Below, piece after piece: positions 17,138-24,740 of a stretch of DNA of 24,788 nucleotides. The stretch's first letter is position 1. Every line of letters begins with the position of its first letter. The notes under the pieces are model-generated. The model ran no database searches and was not told the origin of the DNA. It saw only the letters and a list, made by a program, of their open reading frames with translations. A program made the position numbers and the translations under genes. Origin of the DNA: JBHPCZ01 sp042573625 (lineage in GTDB: Bacteria; Desulfobacterota; Desulfobacteria; Desulfobacterales; UBA11574); assembly GCA_042573625.1 (NCBI GenBank), contig JBHPCZ010000043.1:1-24788 (forward strand). Reading direction: 5' to 3'.

Positions 17138-17164
17138 AGTATATAGAGCCCGGGTGTTTGTCAA
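17138..17164 (-). promoter_or_regulatory. Candidate sigma-70-type promoter of the hdr-fdh operon
   Basis: Read on the minus strand: perfect TTGACA, a 15-base spacer, then TATACT (five of six). The spacer is two bases short of ideal. Transcription would start near 17131, about 80 bases before the ATG, and run through the terminator-like hairpin. Confidence 0.55.
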
Positions 17165-17428
17165 GAGAAATATTTCCGGCAAAACCCCGGTATCGAGTGT
17201 TATAGGATCACGATGCTCAGAATAAGGCCTTACGGATAGATGACCAATCTCGATCCTCCTACCGTTCGAGATTGAAAGTGTTTTAAACAGCACAAATTTG
17301 TTATTTATCATTTTCCGGCATATCAATTCGGCAAAGCCGCAAATTTAGGATTGGACTGGCTGCTTATGGATACAAAGCGCTCGTAGTGCCGATTTCGAGC
17401 AGCGCGATACCGGAATATAATGCAGGAG

Positions 17429-17478
17429 CTGATTATAAAAAGCTACAAACCTAATCAGATATTTACCGGTTCTGATTA
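17429..17478. promoter_or_regulatory. Three CTGATTA half-sites in the divergent control region
   Basis: CTGATTA at 17429-17435, its inverse TAATCAG at 17452-17458, and CTGATTA again at 17472-17478, so centres are 20-23 bases apart. They lie between the divergent hdr operon and CoA-disulfide reductase gene. Two helical turns of spacing would suit a dimeric regulator. No other gene or clear signal was found in 17165-17603 apart from a weak plus-strand promoter. Confidence 0.35.
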
Positions 17479-17534
17479 CCTCATTTGCGACAAACAGAAA
17501 ATACATGAATCCTATCGAGAAAAATATAAATCTA

Positions 17535-17565
17535 TTGAATAGTTTACCCTTTTATGAATTATATT
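17535..17565 (+). promoter_or_regulatory. Weak candidate promoter of the CoA-disulfide reductase gene
   Basis: TTGAAT, a 19-base spacer and TATATT. The spacing is long and the -35 is partial, but it ends about 35 bases before the ATG at 17604, which is preceded by AAGGAG. Confidence 0.3.
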
Positions 17566-17603
17566 AGGCCGAATTTGGAAATCATATAAGAAGGAGTTTT
17601 ACG

Positions 17604-19310
17604 ATGCCCAAAAACATCCTCATCATCGGTGCTGTGGCTTTGGGTCCAAAAGCCGCGTGCCGTTTCAAAAGACTGGAACCCGAATCCAATGTCATTATGC
17701 TGGATCAGAGTGATCTTATTTCTTACGGTGGATGTGGAATACCCTATTTTGTATCCGGCGACGTTAGCGATGCGGCACAACTCCAGGAAACCAGCTTCCA
17801 TATGCTTCGCGATGTGAAGTTTTTTCATGACGCTAAGGACATTGACGTCCGGATCAATACCCGCGCCATTTCTGTAGATCGAGAACAAAAAACAGTAAGC
17901 ATTAAACACGCTATCAGCGGAAAAGAAGAAACACTTTCCTACGACAAGCTGGTGCTGGCCACGGGAAGCAAACCCCGGCAGCTTCCCATACCCGGCTTAG
18001 ATCTCGAAGGTGTTTACACCGTAACCGATCTGCATAAAGCCATCGCGATAAAGCAGGAAATCTCCGAAGGCAAAGTGGGAGAGGTTGTTATTATCGGTGC
18101 CGGATTTATCGGTCTTGAAATGGCCGAAGCTTTCACGGACCTGTGGGGAATCGAAACCACTGTTATCGAAATTGCAAACCAGACGCTTCCCGGAATCATC
18201 AGTCCCAATATGGCTCAAATGGTGCAAAGTCACCTTGAAGAGAACGATGTCACCCTTTACTTCAATGAAACAGTTGAACGAATTAAAGGCGAACAGCGTG
18301 TAGAAAAGGTGGTGACCAGCAAAAGAACCCTGGATGCGGATATGGTCATTGTCGCGGCAGGTATCATACCCAACTCGGACCTTGCCAGGGATGCGGGTTT
18401 GGAGATTTCCCCGAAAGGCGGCATTGTCGTGAACAAAAAAATGCAGACCTCCGACCCGGACATTTATGCCGGGGGAGACTGTGTTGAAGTAACGAACTTA
18501 ATCACCGGAAAACCGTCATATTACCCGCTGGGCGGTCTGGCCAACAGGCAGGGCCGTGTCATCGGGACCAATCTGGCCGGCGGAACGGCCGAGTTTGAAG
18601 GGGCTGTGGGCAGTTTTGTCGTTAAACTCTTTGAAATCTCGGTCGCCAGTGCGGGGTTGAGCTTCGAAGCCGCTCAAAAAATGGGGTTTGATCCGATGAG
18701 CGCCTTCGTGGTCCAGTTTGACCGTGCCCACTTTTTTCCGGAAAAGGATCTGATGTACCTGGAACTGGTCGTGGATAAAAGCACCGGGCATGTCCTCGGT
18801 ATTCAGGGTCTGGGGAATAAGGGAGACGGGATGGTCGGCCGGATCAACGCCGTGGCCGCGATACTTAAATCAAAGCCTACGGTTTCAGAAATTAGCAATC
18901 TCGAACTCCCCTATTCTCCCCCGTTTTCGTCAGCCATGGATATTTTAAACGCTCTGGGCAACACGGCCGAAAATATCCTGGCCGGAAAAAACAGGGTCAT
19001 CGATGCAAACCAGTTTGTTGACTGGTGGAACAACCGAGAAGACGGAAGCACCGTCTTTTTAGATTGCCGGGGATGGGGGAACGCAGAACCTTTTGTAAGC
19101 AAATACCCGGACCACTGGAAAAGTATCCCGCAGGATGAACTGAGAACCCGGCTTGAGGAAGTCAAGAAAGACAAGAAACTGGTCCTCATCTGTAACACCG
19201 GTGTCCGTTCCTATGAAGCCCAGGTCACTCTGGACCAGGTCGGGATGCGGGACTCTTACAATCTTCAAGGCGGGGTGGCTGCGTTAAAAAAATGGGGGCT
19301 GGATCTTTAA
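17604..19310 (+). CDS. CoA-disulfide / NAD(P)H persulfide reductase with C-terminal rhodanese domain
   Basis: 568-residue flavoprotein of the CoA-disulfide reductase family, reducing CoA disulfide, persulfides or polysulfide with NAD(P)H. The N-terminal FAD motif is slightly unusual ('IIGAVALGPKAA', lacking the central GG). The active-site Cys is C44 in 'SYGGCGIPYFVSG'. The NAD(P)H Rossmann motif 'VIIGAGFIGLEMAE' lies near residue 160, followed by 'IYAGGDCVEV'. The dimerisation domain follows, and residues ~465-568 are a rhodanese domain with the loop 'CNTGVRS' (C530), a candidate persulfide carrier. The start has AAGGAG seven bases upstream. The gene is divergent from the hdr operon, which may reflect shared thiol-disulfide metabolism. 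It could act on elemental sulfur or polysulfide rather than CoA disulfide. Confidence 0.92.
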   Translation: MPKNILIIGAVALGPKAACRFKRLEPESNVIMLDQSDLISYGGCGIPYFVSGDVSDAAQLQETSFHMLRDVKFFHDAKDIDVRINTRAISVDREQKTVSIKHAISGKEETLSYDKLVLATGSKPRQLPIPGLDLEGVYTVTDLHKAIAIKQEISEGKVGEVVIIGAGFIGLEMAEAFTDLWGIETTVIEIANQTLPGIISPNMAQMVQSHLEENDVTLYFNETVERIKGEQRVEKVVTSKRTLDADMVIVAAGIIPNSDLARDAGLEISPKGGIVVNKKMQTSDPDIYAGGDCVEVTNLITGKPSYYPLGGLANRQGRVIGTNLAGGTAEFEGAVGSFVVKLFEISVASAGLSFEAAQKMGFDPMSAFVVQFDRAHFFPEKDLMYLELVVDKSTGHVLGIQGLGNKGDGMVGRINAVAAILKSKPTVSEISNLELPYSPPFSSAMDILNALGNTAENILAGKNRVIDANQFVDWWNNREDGSTVFLDCRGWGNAEPFVSKYPDHWKSIPQDELRTRLEEVKKDKKLVLICNTGVRSYEAQVTLDQVGMRDSYNLQGGVAALKKWGLDL

Positions 19311-19563
19311 GATAAGAATTTTCAATTCATATCCACCGGTTGCTTTGGATATCCATTACATATCAAAGAATCTGTTATCATTAAATTTATAAACCACCGA
19401 GGGCACTGAGAGTTACTTCAAGCCATCTCAAAAATGTATCTGACGCCCAATTGTCCTGATATGGTCGGGATCGTGAGTCTCGACTTTTAACTTGATCTAA
19501 ACTTTTGAGAGGGATTATTATTCTTTATAAATGTCACTATAGACAATCAACGGGGGGATACGT

Positions 19564-19896
19564 GTGGAAAAACTGAAAGGTTATCAAAAGAAACATCTGA
19601 AGGGGCTTGTCCATGGTGTGAAACCACTGGTTTTTGTTGGACAGAAGGGAATCTCCCCGATGGTAATCAAAGCTGTTGACGAATCACTGGAAAAACATGA
19701 AATTGTTAAATTAAAATTTATTGATTTCAAGGAAAAAAGTCAGAAGCAAGAGATGGCGGGTGCCATTGAAAAAGAAACCGCATCCGAATTGGTGGGGATG
19801 ATAGGTCATATTGCTATTTTTTATCGCCAGCAGAGGGATCCCGAAAAACGAAAAATTGTTGTTCCAAAGCGGTCGGTGACACAAATTGGGACATGA
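19564..19896 (+). CDS. yhbY: YhbY-family CRM-domain RNA-binding protein
   Basis: 110 residues, one CRS1-YhbY (CRM) domain, linked in E. coli to the 50S ribosomal subunit precursor. The conserved parts are 'YQKKHLKGLVHGVKPLVFVGQKGIS' shortened here to its core 'LVFVGQKGIS' with the RNA-binding GxxG loop, and the terminal 'GHIAIFYRQQRDPEKRKI'. The start is GTG at 19564 after GGGGGGA. The 253-base gap upstream (19311-19563) shows no gene; it has a 7-bp ATATCCA/TGGATAT hairpin after the reductase stop but no T-run. The gene is not in its usual ftsJ/ftsH neighbourhood. It may be cotranscribed with the NYN-domain gene 42 bp downstream. Confidence 0.92.
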   Translation: MEKLKGYQKKHLKGLVHGVKPLVFVGQKGISPMVIKAVDESLEKHEIVKLKFIDFKEKSQKQEMAGAIEKETASELVGMIGHIAIFYRQQRDPEKRKIVVPKRSVTQIGT

Positions 19897-19938
19897 TGGG
19901 CGTTATATGCTTTCATAAATTTAAAGGGGAAAACAATT

Positions 19939-20442
19939 ATGGAAAATATTTTAATTAATCAATCGGTAGCTATACTATGCGATGGGAACAATATTGAACG
20001 GAGTATCCATGAACTCTCTAAAACAAAAACCGCAATGATCAATTTTGATATGTTGATCCCGAAATTGCTAAATGATAGAGGATTAAACAGGCTGCTTTAT
20101 TTTAGGGAAGGTAAGTCCATATCTTCGAAATTCGCTGATAGATTACATGAAAACTATTATGGCTCTGTTATTCCGTGTCATAAATCTGCCGATATTCCAC
20201 TTTCTATCAAGGCAACGCAACTCGCTTCGAAGGTTGACACCATTATCATTATGTCAGGGGATTCGGATTTTGTGGATTTGGTTATACATCTGAAAGGGGA
20301 AGGTGTAAGGGTAGAAATTGCTGCGGTAAGAAAAACAGCTGCCAAGATATTAATTGATGAAGCAGACTATTTTCATGAAATAACCAAAGAAGATTGGTTT
20401 GTATATAAAGCACCAAGAAAGACAAAGGTGGTAAGAAGATAA
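19939..20442 (+). CDS. NYN-domain (LabA/DUF88-like) putative RNase
   Basis: 167 residues. PIN-like NYN fold with the expected acidic metal-binding residues: D15 in 'LCDGNNIE', D85 in 'KSADIPLSIKA', and D108/D110 in 'IIIMSGDSDFVDL'. Proteins of this family are small, single-domain, Mg-dependent ribonucleases in predicted RNA-processing roles; its target here is unknown. The start follows AAAGGGG. The basic C-terminus ('KAPRKTKVVRR') may bind nucleic acid. The neighbour YhbY also acts on RNA, so the pair may work in RNA metabolism, though this is inference from position alone. Confidence 0.88.
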   Translation: MENILINQSVAILCDGNNIERSIHELSKTKTAMINFDMLIPKLLNDRGLNRLLYFREGKSISSKFADRLHENYYGSVIPCHKSADIPLSIKATQLASKVDTIIIMSGDSDFVDLVIHLKGEGVRVEIAAVRKTAAKILIDEADYFHEITKEDWFVYKAPRKTKVVRR

Positions 20443-20478
20443 GAAGTTTAGGTTCTTCTCTAATTTAGTTGGAGAAGA

Positions 20479-20511
20479 GGGTTCGAGGATTCAAGGGGTC
20501 AAGTGTTTTTT
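20479..20511 (+). repeat. Degenerate octamer repeat, copy B
   Basis: Units resembling GGGTTCGA, GGATTCAA, GGGGTCAA, then GTGTTTTT. The flank before it (AGGTTCTTC...AATTTAGTTG) resembles that of copy A. No coding sequence follows it directly. It sits 37 bases after the NYN-domain gene, in a 370-base gap (20443-20812) whose only other feature is the terminator. Confidence 0.6.
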
Positions 20512-20620
20512 TTTGGAATCCCCGGTTACTAATATGAAGTTAAACCATTTTTTGAAGTTGAAGAGGCACTGAAAATGATCGGAATGGGATAAATTTCGTG
20601 TGATATCGTTTTCCAATAAG

Positions 20621-20661
20621 GGCAAGTCTATTTAACAGGATTTGCCTTTTTGATTTTTTTT
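20621..20661 (+). terminator. Intrinsic terminator after the NYN-domain gene
   Basis: Stem GGCAAGTC (20621-20628) with GATTTGCC (20639-20646), one G-U pair, ten-base loop. It is followed on the plus strand by TTTTTGATTTTTTTT. It lies 180 bases past the stop, so the transcript would have a long 3' tail carrying repeat copy B. Confidence 0.75.
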
Positions 20662-20812
20662 GGATTTTACGATACATACATTTGGTATACGTTGCCTTCA
20701 GGTTGCACTTTTGGCAATCTGCATTTTCCATCATTGGCCTTAAACCATGAAAAACTGAATTGGGTGCCCACAAAATTTATGGCTAACCTTTCTAAGTTTT
20801 AAGGGATATTGG

Positions 20813-21328
20813 ATGAAAAAGATTAGATTCACTAGTATATATCTATTTATCTTGGCTATCGTCTTTTTCGCCTTGGGAGCCTTTACAGAATTGCACTTTC
20901 TTTATTATAATACCTTGGTTGAGATGATAGATGACAAATCGCCTCAATTCCCGCAGTTTCTTCATCTCATATTTTTCTTATTAGGGTTTGTAACCATTGT
21001 TTCAATCTATTTTAATGAAAAAAGGGAAACAAAGGCCCTTTCATCGGTTAACTTGTCCATGAAAAAAGAGATAGATGAGCGTAAGCGAGTAGAGGCGGAA
21101 CGGGAGAAACTGATCAATGAACTCCAAGTAGCTTTGGTTGAAGTTAAAGCCTTGAGCGGCTTATTACCCATATGTTCATCATGTAAAAATATTCGTGATG
21201 ATAAAGGTTACTGGAATCAGATAGAAAGTTATATTCGAGATCACTCTGAAGCTGAATTCAGCCACAGTATTTGCCCAGAATGCGCTAAAAAGCTATATCC
21301 AGATTTTGATATTTACGATGACAGGTGA
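20813..21328 (+). CDS. Small membrane protein with coiled coil and C-terminal Cys4 motif
   Basis: 171 residues. Two hydrophobic segments (about 8-26 and 48-67) enclose a short, probably periplasmic loop. A charged heptad-like helix follows (70-112, 'KKEIDERKRVEAEREKL'). The C-terminus has the pattern 'LSGLLPICSSCKNIRDD', then 'SHSICPECAKKLYPD', with C121/C124 and C154/C157 as likely zinc ligands. This C-terminal block is commonly seen at the end of PAS-containing sensor and response-regulator proteins of Desulfobacterota, so the protein looks like a minimal membrane sensor with no kinase or receiver. The start has AAGGGA at good spacing. It converges on the sensor kinase gene, 52 bp away. Its function is unknown. 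Confidence 0.85.
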   Translation: MKKIRFTSIYLFILAIVFFALGAFTELHFLYYNTLVEMIDDKSPQFPQFLHLIFFLLGFVTIVSIYFNEKRETKALSSVNLSMKKEIDERKRVEAEREKLINELQVALVEVKALSGLLPICSSCKNIRDDKGYWNQIESYIRDHSEAEFSHSICPECAKKLYPDFDIYDDR

Positions 21329-21380
21329 TGATGTCTCCCCAGAAGACTTGGCGAAGCTGAGGTGTCTCAAAGATTGGAAC

Positions 21381-24113
21381 CTATCGGAAAGGCGCGTCTA
21401 AGTCCCCGTCTAAAATTTCCCTTATTTTTTTGGACAACTGCTCGATGTTGAATGGTTTTTGGATGAACCCGTCACAGCCTCTTTCCAGTATTTCGGTTGC
21501 CTGACCGTCGACACTATATCCGCTGGAGAGAAGGACCTTTACATCCGGATTGACCGCTTTCATTTTATCATACGCATCACCGCCGCCAACATCCGGCATG
21601 ATCATGTCCAGAACGACGAGGTCGATCCTGTCCGGTTGTTTCTCGAAAACGTTTATGGCGTCTTTTCCACCCCTCGCGGTTAATACGTTATAGCCCAGCG
21701 TAGCCAGAATTTGCTGTCCGACTTCTATTACCATATCTTCATCATCAACAAGGAGAATCGTTTCTGAACCCGTTAATATTCCCTTACGAACCGTTCTGTC
21801 CTCCACAGCCTTTTTATCAGATGCCGGCAGATAAATTTCGAATGTCGTCCCACTCCCTTTTTCGCTGCTAACAAGGATAAAACCGGCATGATTTTTGATA
21901 ATACCATATGAAGAAGCCAACCCCAATCCGGAGCCCCTTCCCATATCCTTGGTCGTAAAAAAGGGTTCAAATATTCTTCGCCGGGTGGCTTCATCCATTC
22001 CGACGCCGTTATCCGTCACGGAAATCTTCACATAGTTGCCCGGCGCTGCCTGATAGGGTTCAACAAAATTCTTATCGATTGAAACATTTTCCGTTTTAAT
22101 ATGGAGATCTCCGCCACCGGGCATGGCATGCCAGGCATTGACATAAAGATTCAGCAACACCTGTTCTATCTGGCCCTTATCAACTTCGACCGACCAAAGG
22201 TTCTTTTCATAATCTCCCCGGATATTAATCTCCTTCCGGGTCCGGCCAAACATTTTATTTTGTTTTACGATGACTTTATTCAGATCGGTTGTCTTAACTT
22301 CATATTTTCCGCCCCTGGCAAACCCGAGCAGTTGATTGGTAAGTTCTGCCGCACTTTTGACGTAATCCTCTATGCCTTTGAGTTGTTCAAAATGGGGGTG
22401 GCCGGACTCCGTATCCATTTTCATCAAAGAGGTTCGCCCCTGAACACCCATGAGCAGGTTGTTGAAGTCATGGGCTATACCCCCCGCAAGTGTACCCAGA
22501 GACTCCATCCTTTCTGCTTGATGGAGTTGCGCCTCCAGCTTTTTTCGTTCCGTAACATCCCTGGCGATACCGCAAAAACCGACCCGACGGCCGGCCGCGT
22601 CTTTTAGCAGGGATACCCCTGTCTCAACGTAACATTCGGTGCCGTCTTTCCTGATAAGTTTCCAGTCGGTGGCCTTGGTGGATATGCCCGTATGATAGAC
22701 CCGGTTGAAGGTTTCATATATCTTTTTAGCGTTTTCTTTATCCATATATTCCCGGTTGTTCATACCCAACAATTCATTTCTGGAATATTTTAGGATATTA
22801 CACGTGGCGTCGTTGAAAAAAGTGAAGTTTCCGGCAATGTCGACTTCATAGTAACCATTTTCAATACTTTCCAGAATAGTTCGATATTTATCTTCGCTGG
22901 TTCTAAGCGCCACCTGGGTTTGTTTGCGTTCGGCAAGGTCCCGGATAAAAACCAGATCCGTAGGTTGGTTCTCAAAATCAATGCGCATGGCGTTCAATTC
23001 TACCGGGGCTGTCTCGCCATCTTTCCTAAGGAGTTCAATTTCGTAAATTGAAGGTGCGTCTATACCTGCCATGCGGTTCTTATATCGCTGAACAACGAGA
23101 TCTCGATAATCGGGTGCGACAAAATTGACGAAGTCAGCGCCGATCATTTCTTCGGGAGGAAAGCCCACAAGCTCAATGGACGCTCTGTTTACAAACTTCA
23201 GAAGCCGGTCACTGATCATTACGATACCGTCTTTCGAGTTCTCCACCACGGTAGAATATTTCACTTCCGATTCCCGAAGCGCCTGCTCGGTCCGCTTGTA
23301 CTTTTCCAGTTGCGCTTTTAACTCACCGCAGAGCCTGGCATTTTCAATGGCCACCGCGGCCTGATACCCAAACAGACTCATGAGCAATTCATCTTTCTCG
23401 GTAAAGCAAGTGCCATCCGGCTTGTTGATCACCTCCAGGGCACCGATCATTTTTGTTTTTGCCATCAGTGGAATACAAAGAAGGGACTTTGTTTCAAACC
23501 CGCTGATTTCATCAATTTCTCCGTAAAACCGTGAATCCGCTTTGACATCGGGGATTAAAAGCGGTTTCTCATGCTTAACAACCCATCCTGCAACCCCTTC
23601 CCCCGGTGGAATACGAATATCGATCAATTCGTTTCCCTTGGGCCCGGTGGGGACGCTGAATACCAGTTCTCCGGTCTCTTCATCCAGCAGCATCAGCGTG
23701 CTCGCAACGGAGTTGGTCACACGGTTTGCGTGCTTCATGATGAGATATAAAACCTCGGCAAGATTCAGCGTTGAATTGACAAGGGAACCGATTTCTATCG
23801 CAACCGCCAGTTTCTCATTTTCCAATGCCATGAAGTCTTCGAAGGACTTTTCCTGTGCATTCAGGGCCTGCCGCAGCTGTTCATTTGAAACAAATCCCAT
23901 GTCCGTCAATATCTGTCCCAGCAATGGAATCATTTCTGTTTCTTTGGGAATCCGCGACTCGGTGACCAGCCGGGTCCTCTGCAAACCTTCCTTCGGCGTT
24001 TTTTCCCGGGTGATCTGTTTTTGTTTTTCAAGGGCTTCATCGAGCTGCTGCTTGGTGACAAACCCCATCTCTCTCAGGGTTTTCCCTAAATACTTTTTGA
24101 CCAGCATGGGCAT
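21381..24113 (-). CDS. Hybrid sensor histidine kinase: MshEN-like repeats, GAF, two PAS, kinase, receiver
   Basis: 910-residue cytoplasmic signalling protein. In order: two 24-residue motifs of the pattern xLGxxLxxxGxxxxxxLxxxLxxQ (residues 8-31 and 64-87), as in MshEN/GspE N-terminal domains; GAF (~100-262, 'GEGVAGWVV'); PAS (~283-397); PAS with PAC (~405-525); HisKA with the phosphoacceptor H548 in 'LAGGIAHDFNNLL'; ATPase with 'NLYVNAWHAM', 'DNGVGM' and 'GSGLGLASSYGI'; and receiver (~785-905) with phosphorylated D836 in 'VVLDMIMPD' and K886. No transmembrane segment is seen. The longest start is 24113; the second ATG at 24107 has better spacing (nine bases) from AAGGAA and may be the true start. 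Targets are unknown; no DNA-binding partner lies in the window. Confidence 0.93.
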   Translation of the reverse strand: MPMLVKKYLGKTLREMGFVTKQQLDEALEKQKQITREKTPKEGLQRTRLVTESRIPKETEMIPLLGQILTDMGFVSNEQLRQALNAQEKSFEDFMALENEKLAVAIEIGSLVNSTLNLAEVLYLIMKHANRVTNSVASTLMLLDEETGELVFSVPTGPKGNELIDIRIPPGEGVAGWVVKHEKPLLIPDVKADSRFYGEIDEISGFETKSLLCIPLMAKTKMIGALEVINKPDGTCFTEKDELLMSLFGYQAAVAIENARLCGELKAQLEKYKRTEQALRESEVKYSTVVENSKDGIVMISDRLLKFVNRASIELVGFPPEEMIGADFVNFVAPDYRDLVVQRYKNRMAGIDAPSIYEIELLRKDGETAPVELNAMRIDFENQPTDLVFIRDLAERKQTQVALRTSEDKYRTILESIENGYYEVDIAGNFTFFNDATCNILKYSRNELLGMNNREYMDKENAKKIYETFNRVYHTGISTKATDWKLIRKDGTECYVETGVSLLKDAAGRRVGFCGIARDVTERKKLEAQLHQAERMESLGTLAGGIAHDFNNLLMGVQGRTSLMKMDTESGHPHFEQLKGIEDYVKSAAELTNQLLGFARGGKYEVKTTDLNKVIVKQNKMFGRTRKEINIRGDYEKNLWSVEVDKGQIEQVLLNLYVNAWHAMPGGGDLHIKTENVSIDKNFVEPYQAAPGNYVKISVTDNGVGMDEATRRRIFEPFFTTKDMGRGSGLGLASSYGIIKNHAGFILVSSEKGSGTTFEIYLPASDKKAVEDRTVRKGILTGSETILLVDDEDMVIEVGQQILATLGYNVLTARGGKDAINVFEKQPDRIDLVVLDMIMPDVGGGDAYDKMKAVNPDVKVLLSSGYSVDGQATEILERGCDGFIQKPFNIEQLSKKIREILDGDLDAPFR

Positions 24114-24262
24114 CTTTCCTTTATGGTGTTTTATTCATTTTCAAATTTGGAATCGGAATAAGGGGAAATTTAAAATTGTATGCCGTATCAGGAAGCATCC
24201 CAATATATAGTAAGGCCGGATATCAAGCAGCAACCATACTTCGGCAACCGACGACGTGTATT

Positions 24263-24291
24263 TAGATATCGGATGCCGGTCGTATTGTCAA
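24263..24291 (-). promoter_or_regulatory. Weak candidate promoter of the sensor kinase gene
   Basis: Minus strand: perfect TTGACA, 17-base spacer, TATCTA (three of six). It lies about 150 bases before the ATG. The -35 and spacing are good but the -10 is poor. Confidence 0.3.
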
Positions 24292-24441
24292 TCTCCAAAC
24301 CGGCTGAAATGTTGGGATTTTGGGCATAGAAAGCCTGACTGCCCGCGGGAAATAAATAGGGTCACCTCTATGTTTGCCCCTTGATGGTAAAAGAGAAGAG
24401 TATAACGTTGATTTTGTCTTGTCTTCAGAGAGTTTCGAGGC

Positions 24442-24482
24442 TTAAAAATAGGATCACCTCCAAAAAAGTTGGAGTGATCCTA
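24442..24482 (-). terminator. Terminator-type hairpin, minus strand
   Basis: Arms 24449-24463 and 24469-24482 (TAGGATCAC-CTCCAA against TTGGAG-TGATCCTA, one bulged base) with a five-base loop, followed on the minus strand by TTTTTAAG. It would stop transcription entering from the right; what gene that would be lies outside the window. The rest of 24114-24519 shows no gene. Confidence 0.6.
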
Positions 24483-24483
24483 A

Positions 24484-24517
24484 GGATTCAGGAGTCGAGG
24501 GTTCAAGGGTTCGAGTG
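24484..24517 (+). repeat. Degenerate octamer repeat, copy C
   Basis: Units GGATTCAG, GAGTCGA, GGGTTCAA, GGGTTCGA, then GTG, directly before the ATG of the four-helix-bundle fragment at 24520. This is the only copy with its neighbouring gene still recognisable. Confidence 0.6.
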
Positions 24518-24519
24518 AA

Positions 24520-24666
24520 ATGCTTAAGAATTACAAAGATCTGAAAGTTTGGCAAAAACCATACGGACTATGGTTGGATATTTATAGAATAACAAGAAAA
24601 TAACCGAAAGAAGAAAGGCATGGTCTGGCATCTCAAATAAGAAGATCCGCCGTGTCTGTGCCTTAA
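24520..24666 (+). pseudogene. Broken four-helix-bundle (S23/IVS-type) protein gene
   Basis: The frame begins 'MLKNYKDLKVWQKPYGLW', 'LDIYRITRK', meets a TAA at 24601, and continues in the same frame with 'PKEERHGLASQIRRSAVSVP' until a second TAA at 24664. This is the conserved N-terminal half of the four-helix-bundle family, whose members are about 115-125 residues. In intact relatives a phenylalanine usually sits where the first stop is, and the second stop falls where 'ANIAEG' would follow. The rest of the gene is absent; a branched palindrome begins instead. Reading is by memory of the family, but the match is strong. Confidence 0.85.
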
Positions 24667-24668
24667 AA

Positions 24669-24740
24669 TACCTGCCCTGTTAAATAATGCTTCGCATTAA
24701 AATCTTATTTCATGGGATGAGATTTTATTTAAGCAGGGTA
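24669..24740. repeat. Branched palindrome (three-way-junction type)
   Basis: An outer stem CCCTG-TTAAATAA (24675-24687) pairs with TTATTTAA-G-CAGGG (24725-24738). Within it lie a small hairpin AATGC-TTC-GCATT (24686-24698) and a second arm AAAATCT...AGATTTT (24699-24726) with an inner CAT/ATG pair. Some bases are shared between arms, so they compete. It directly follows the broken gene. The last 48 bases of the window show nothing further. Confidence 0.55.

Noticed and set aside
17066..17326. Minus-strand frame of 86 codons upstream of the hdr operon
   Set aside because: It overlaps the candidate promoter and leader hairpin, has no ribosome site and resembles nothing; probably chance.
19327..19350. 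ATATCCA/TGGATAT hairpin after the CoA-disulfide reductase as a terminator
   Set aside because: Short AT-rich stem with no T-run following.
19392..19411. ACCACCGAGGGCACTGAG segment as a mobile-element mark
   Set aside because: It resembles a short sequence often seen in environmental genomes, but there is a single copy here and no terminal repeats or gene linked to it.
20540..20773. Minus-strand frame of 77 codons with several Cys
   Set aside because: Opposite to the 20621-20661 terminator, no recognisable family, no ribosome site, biased composition.
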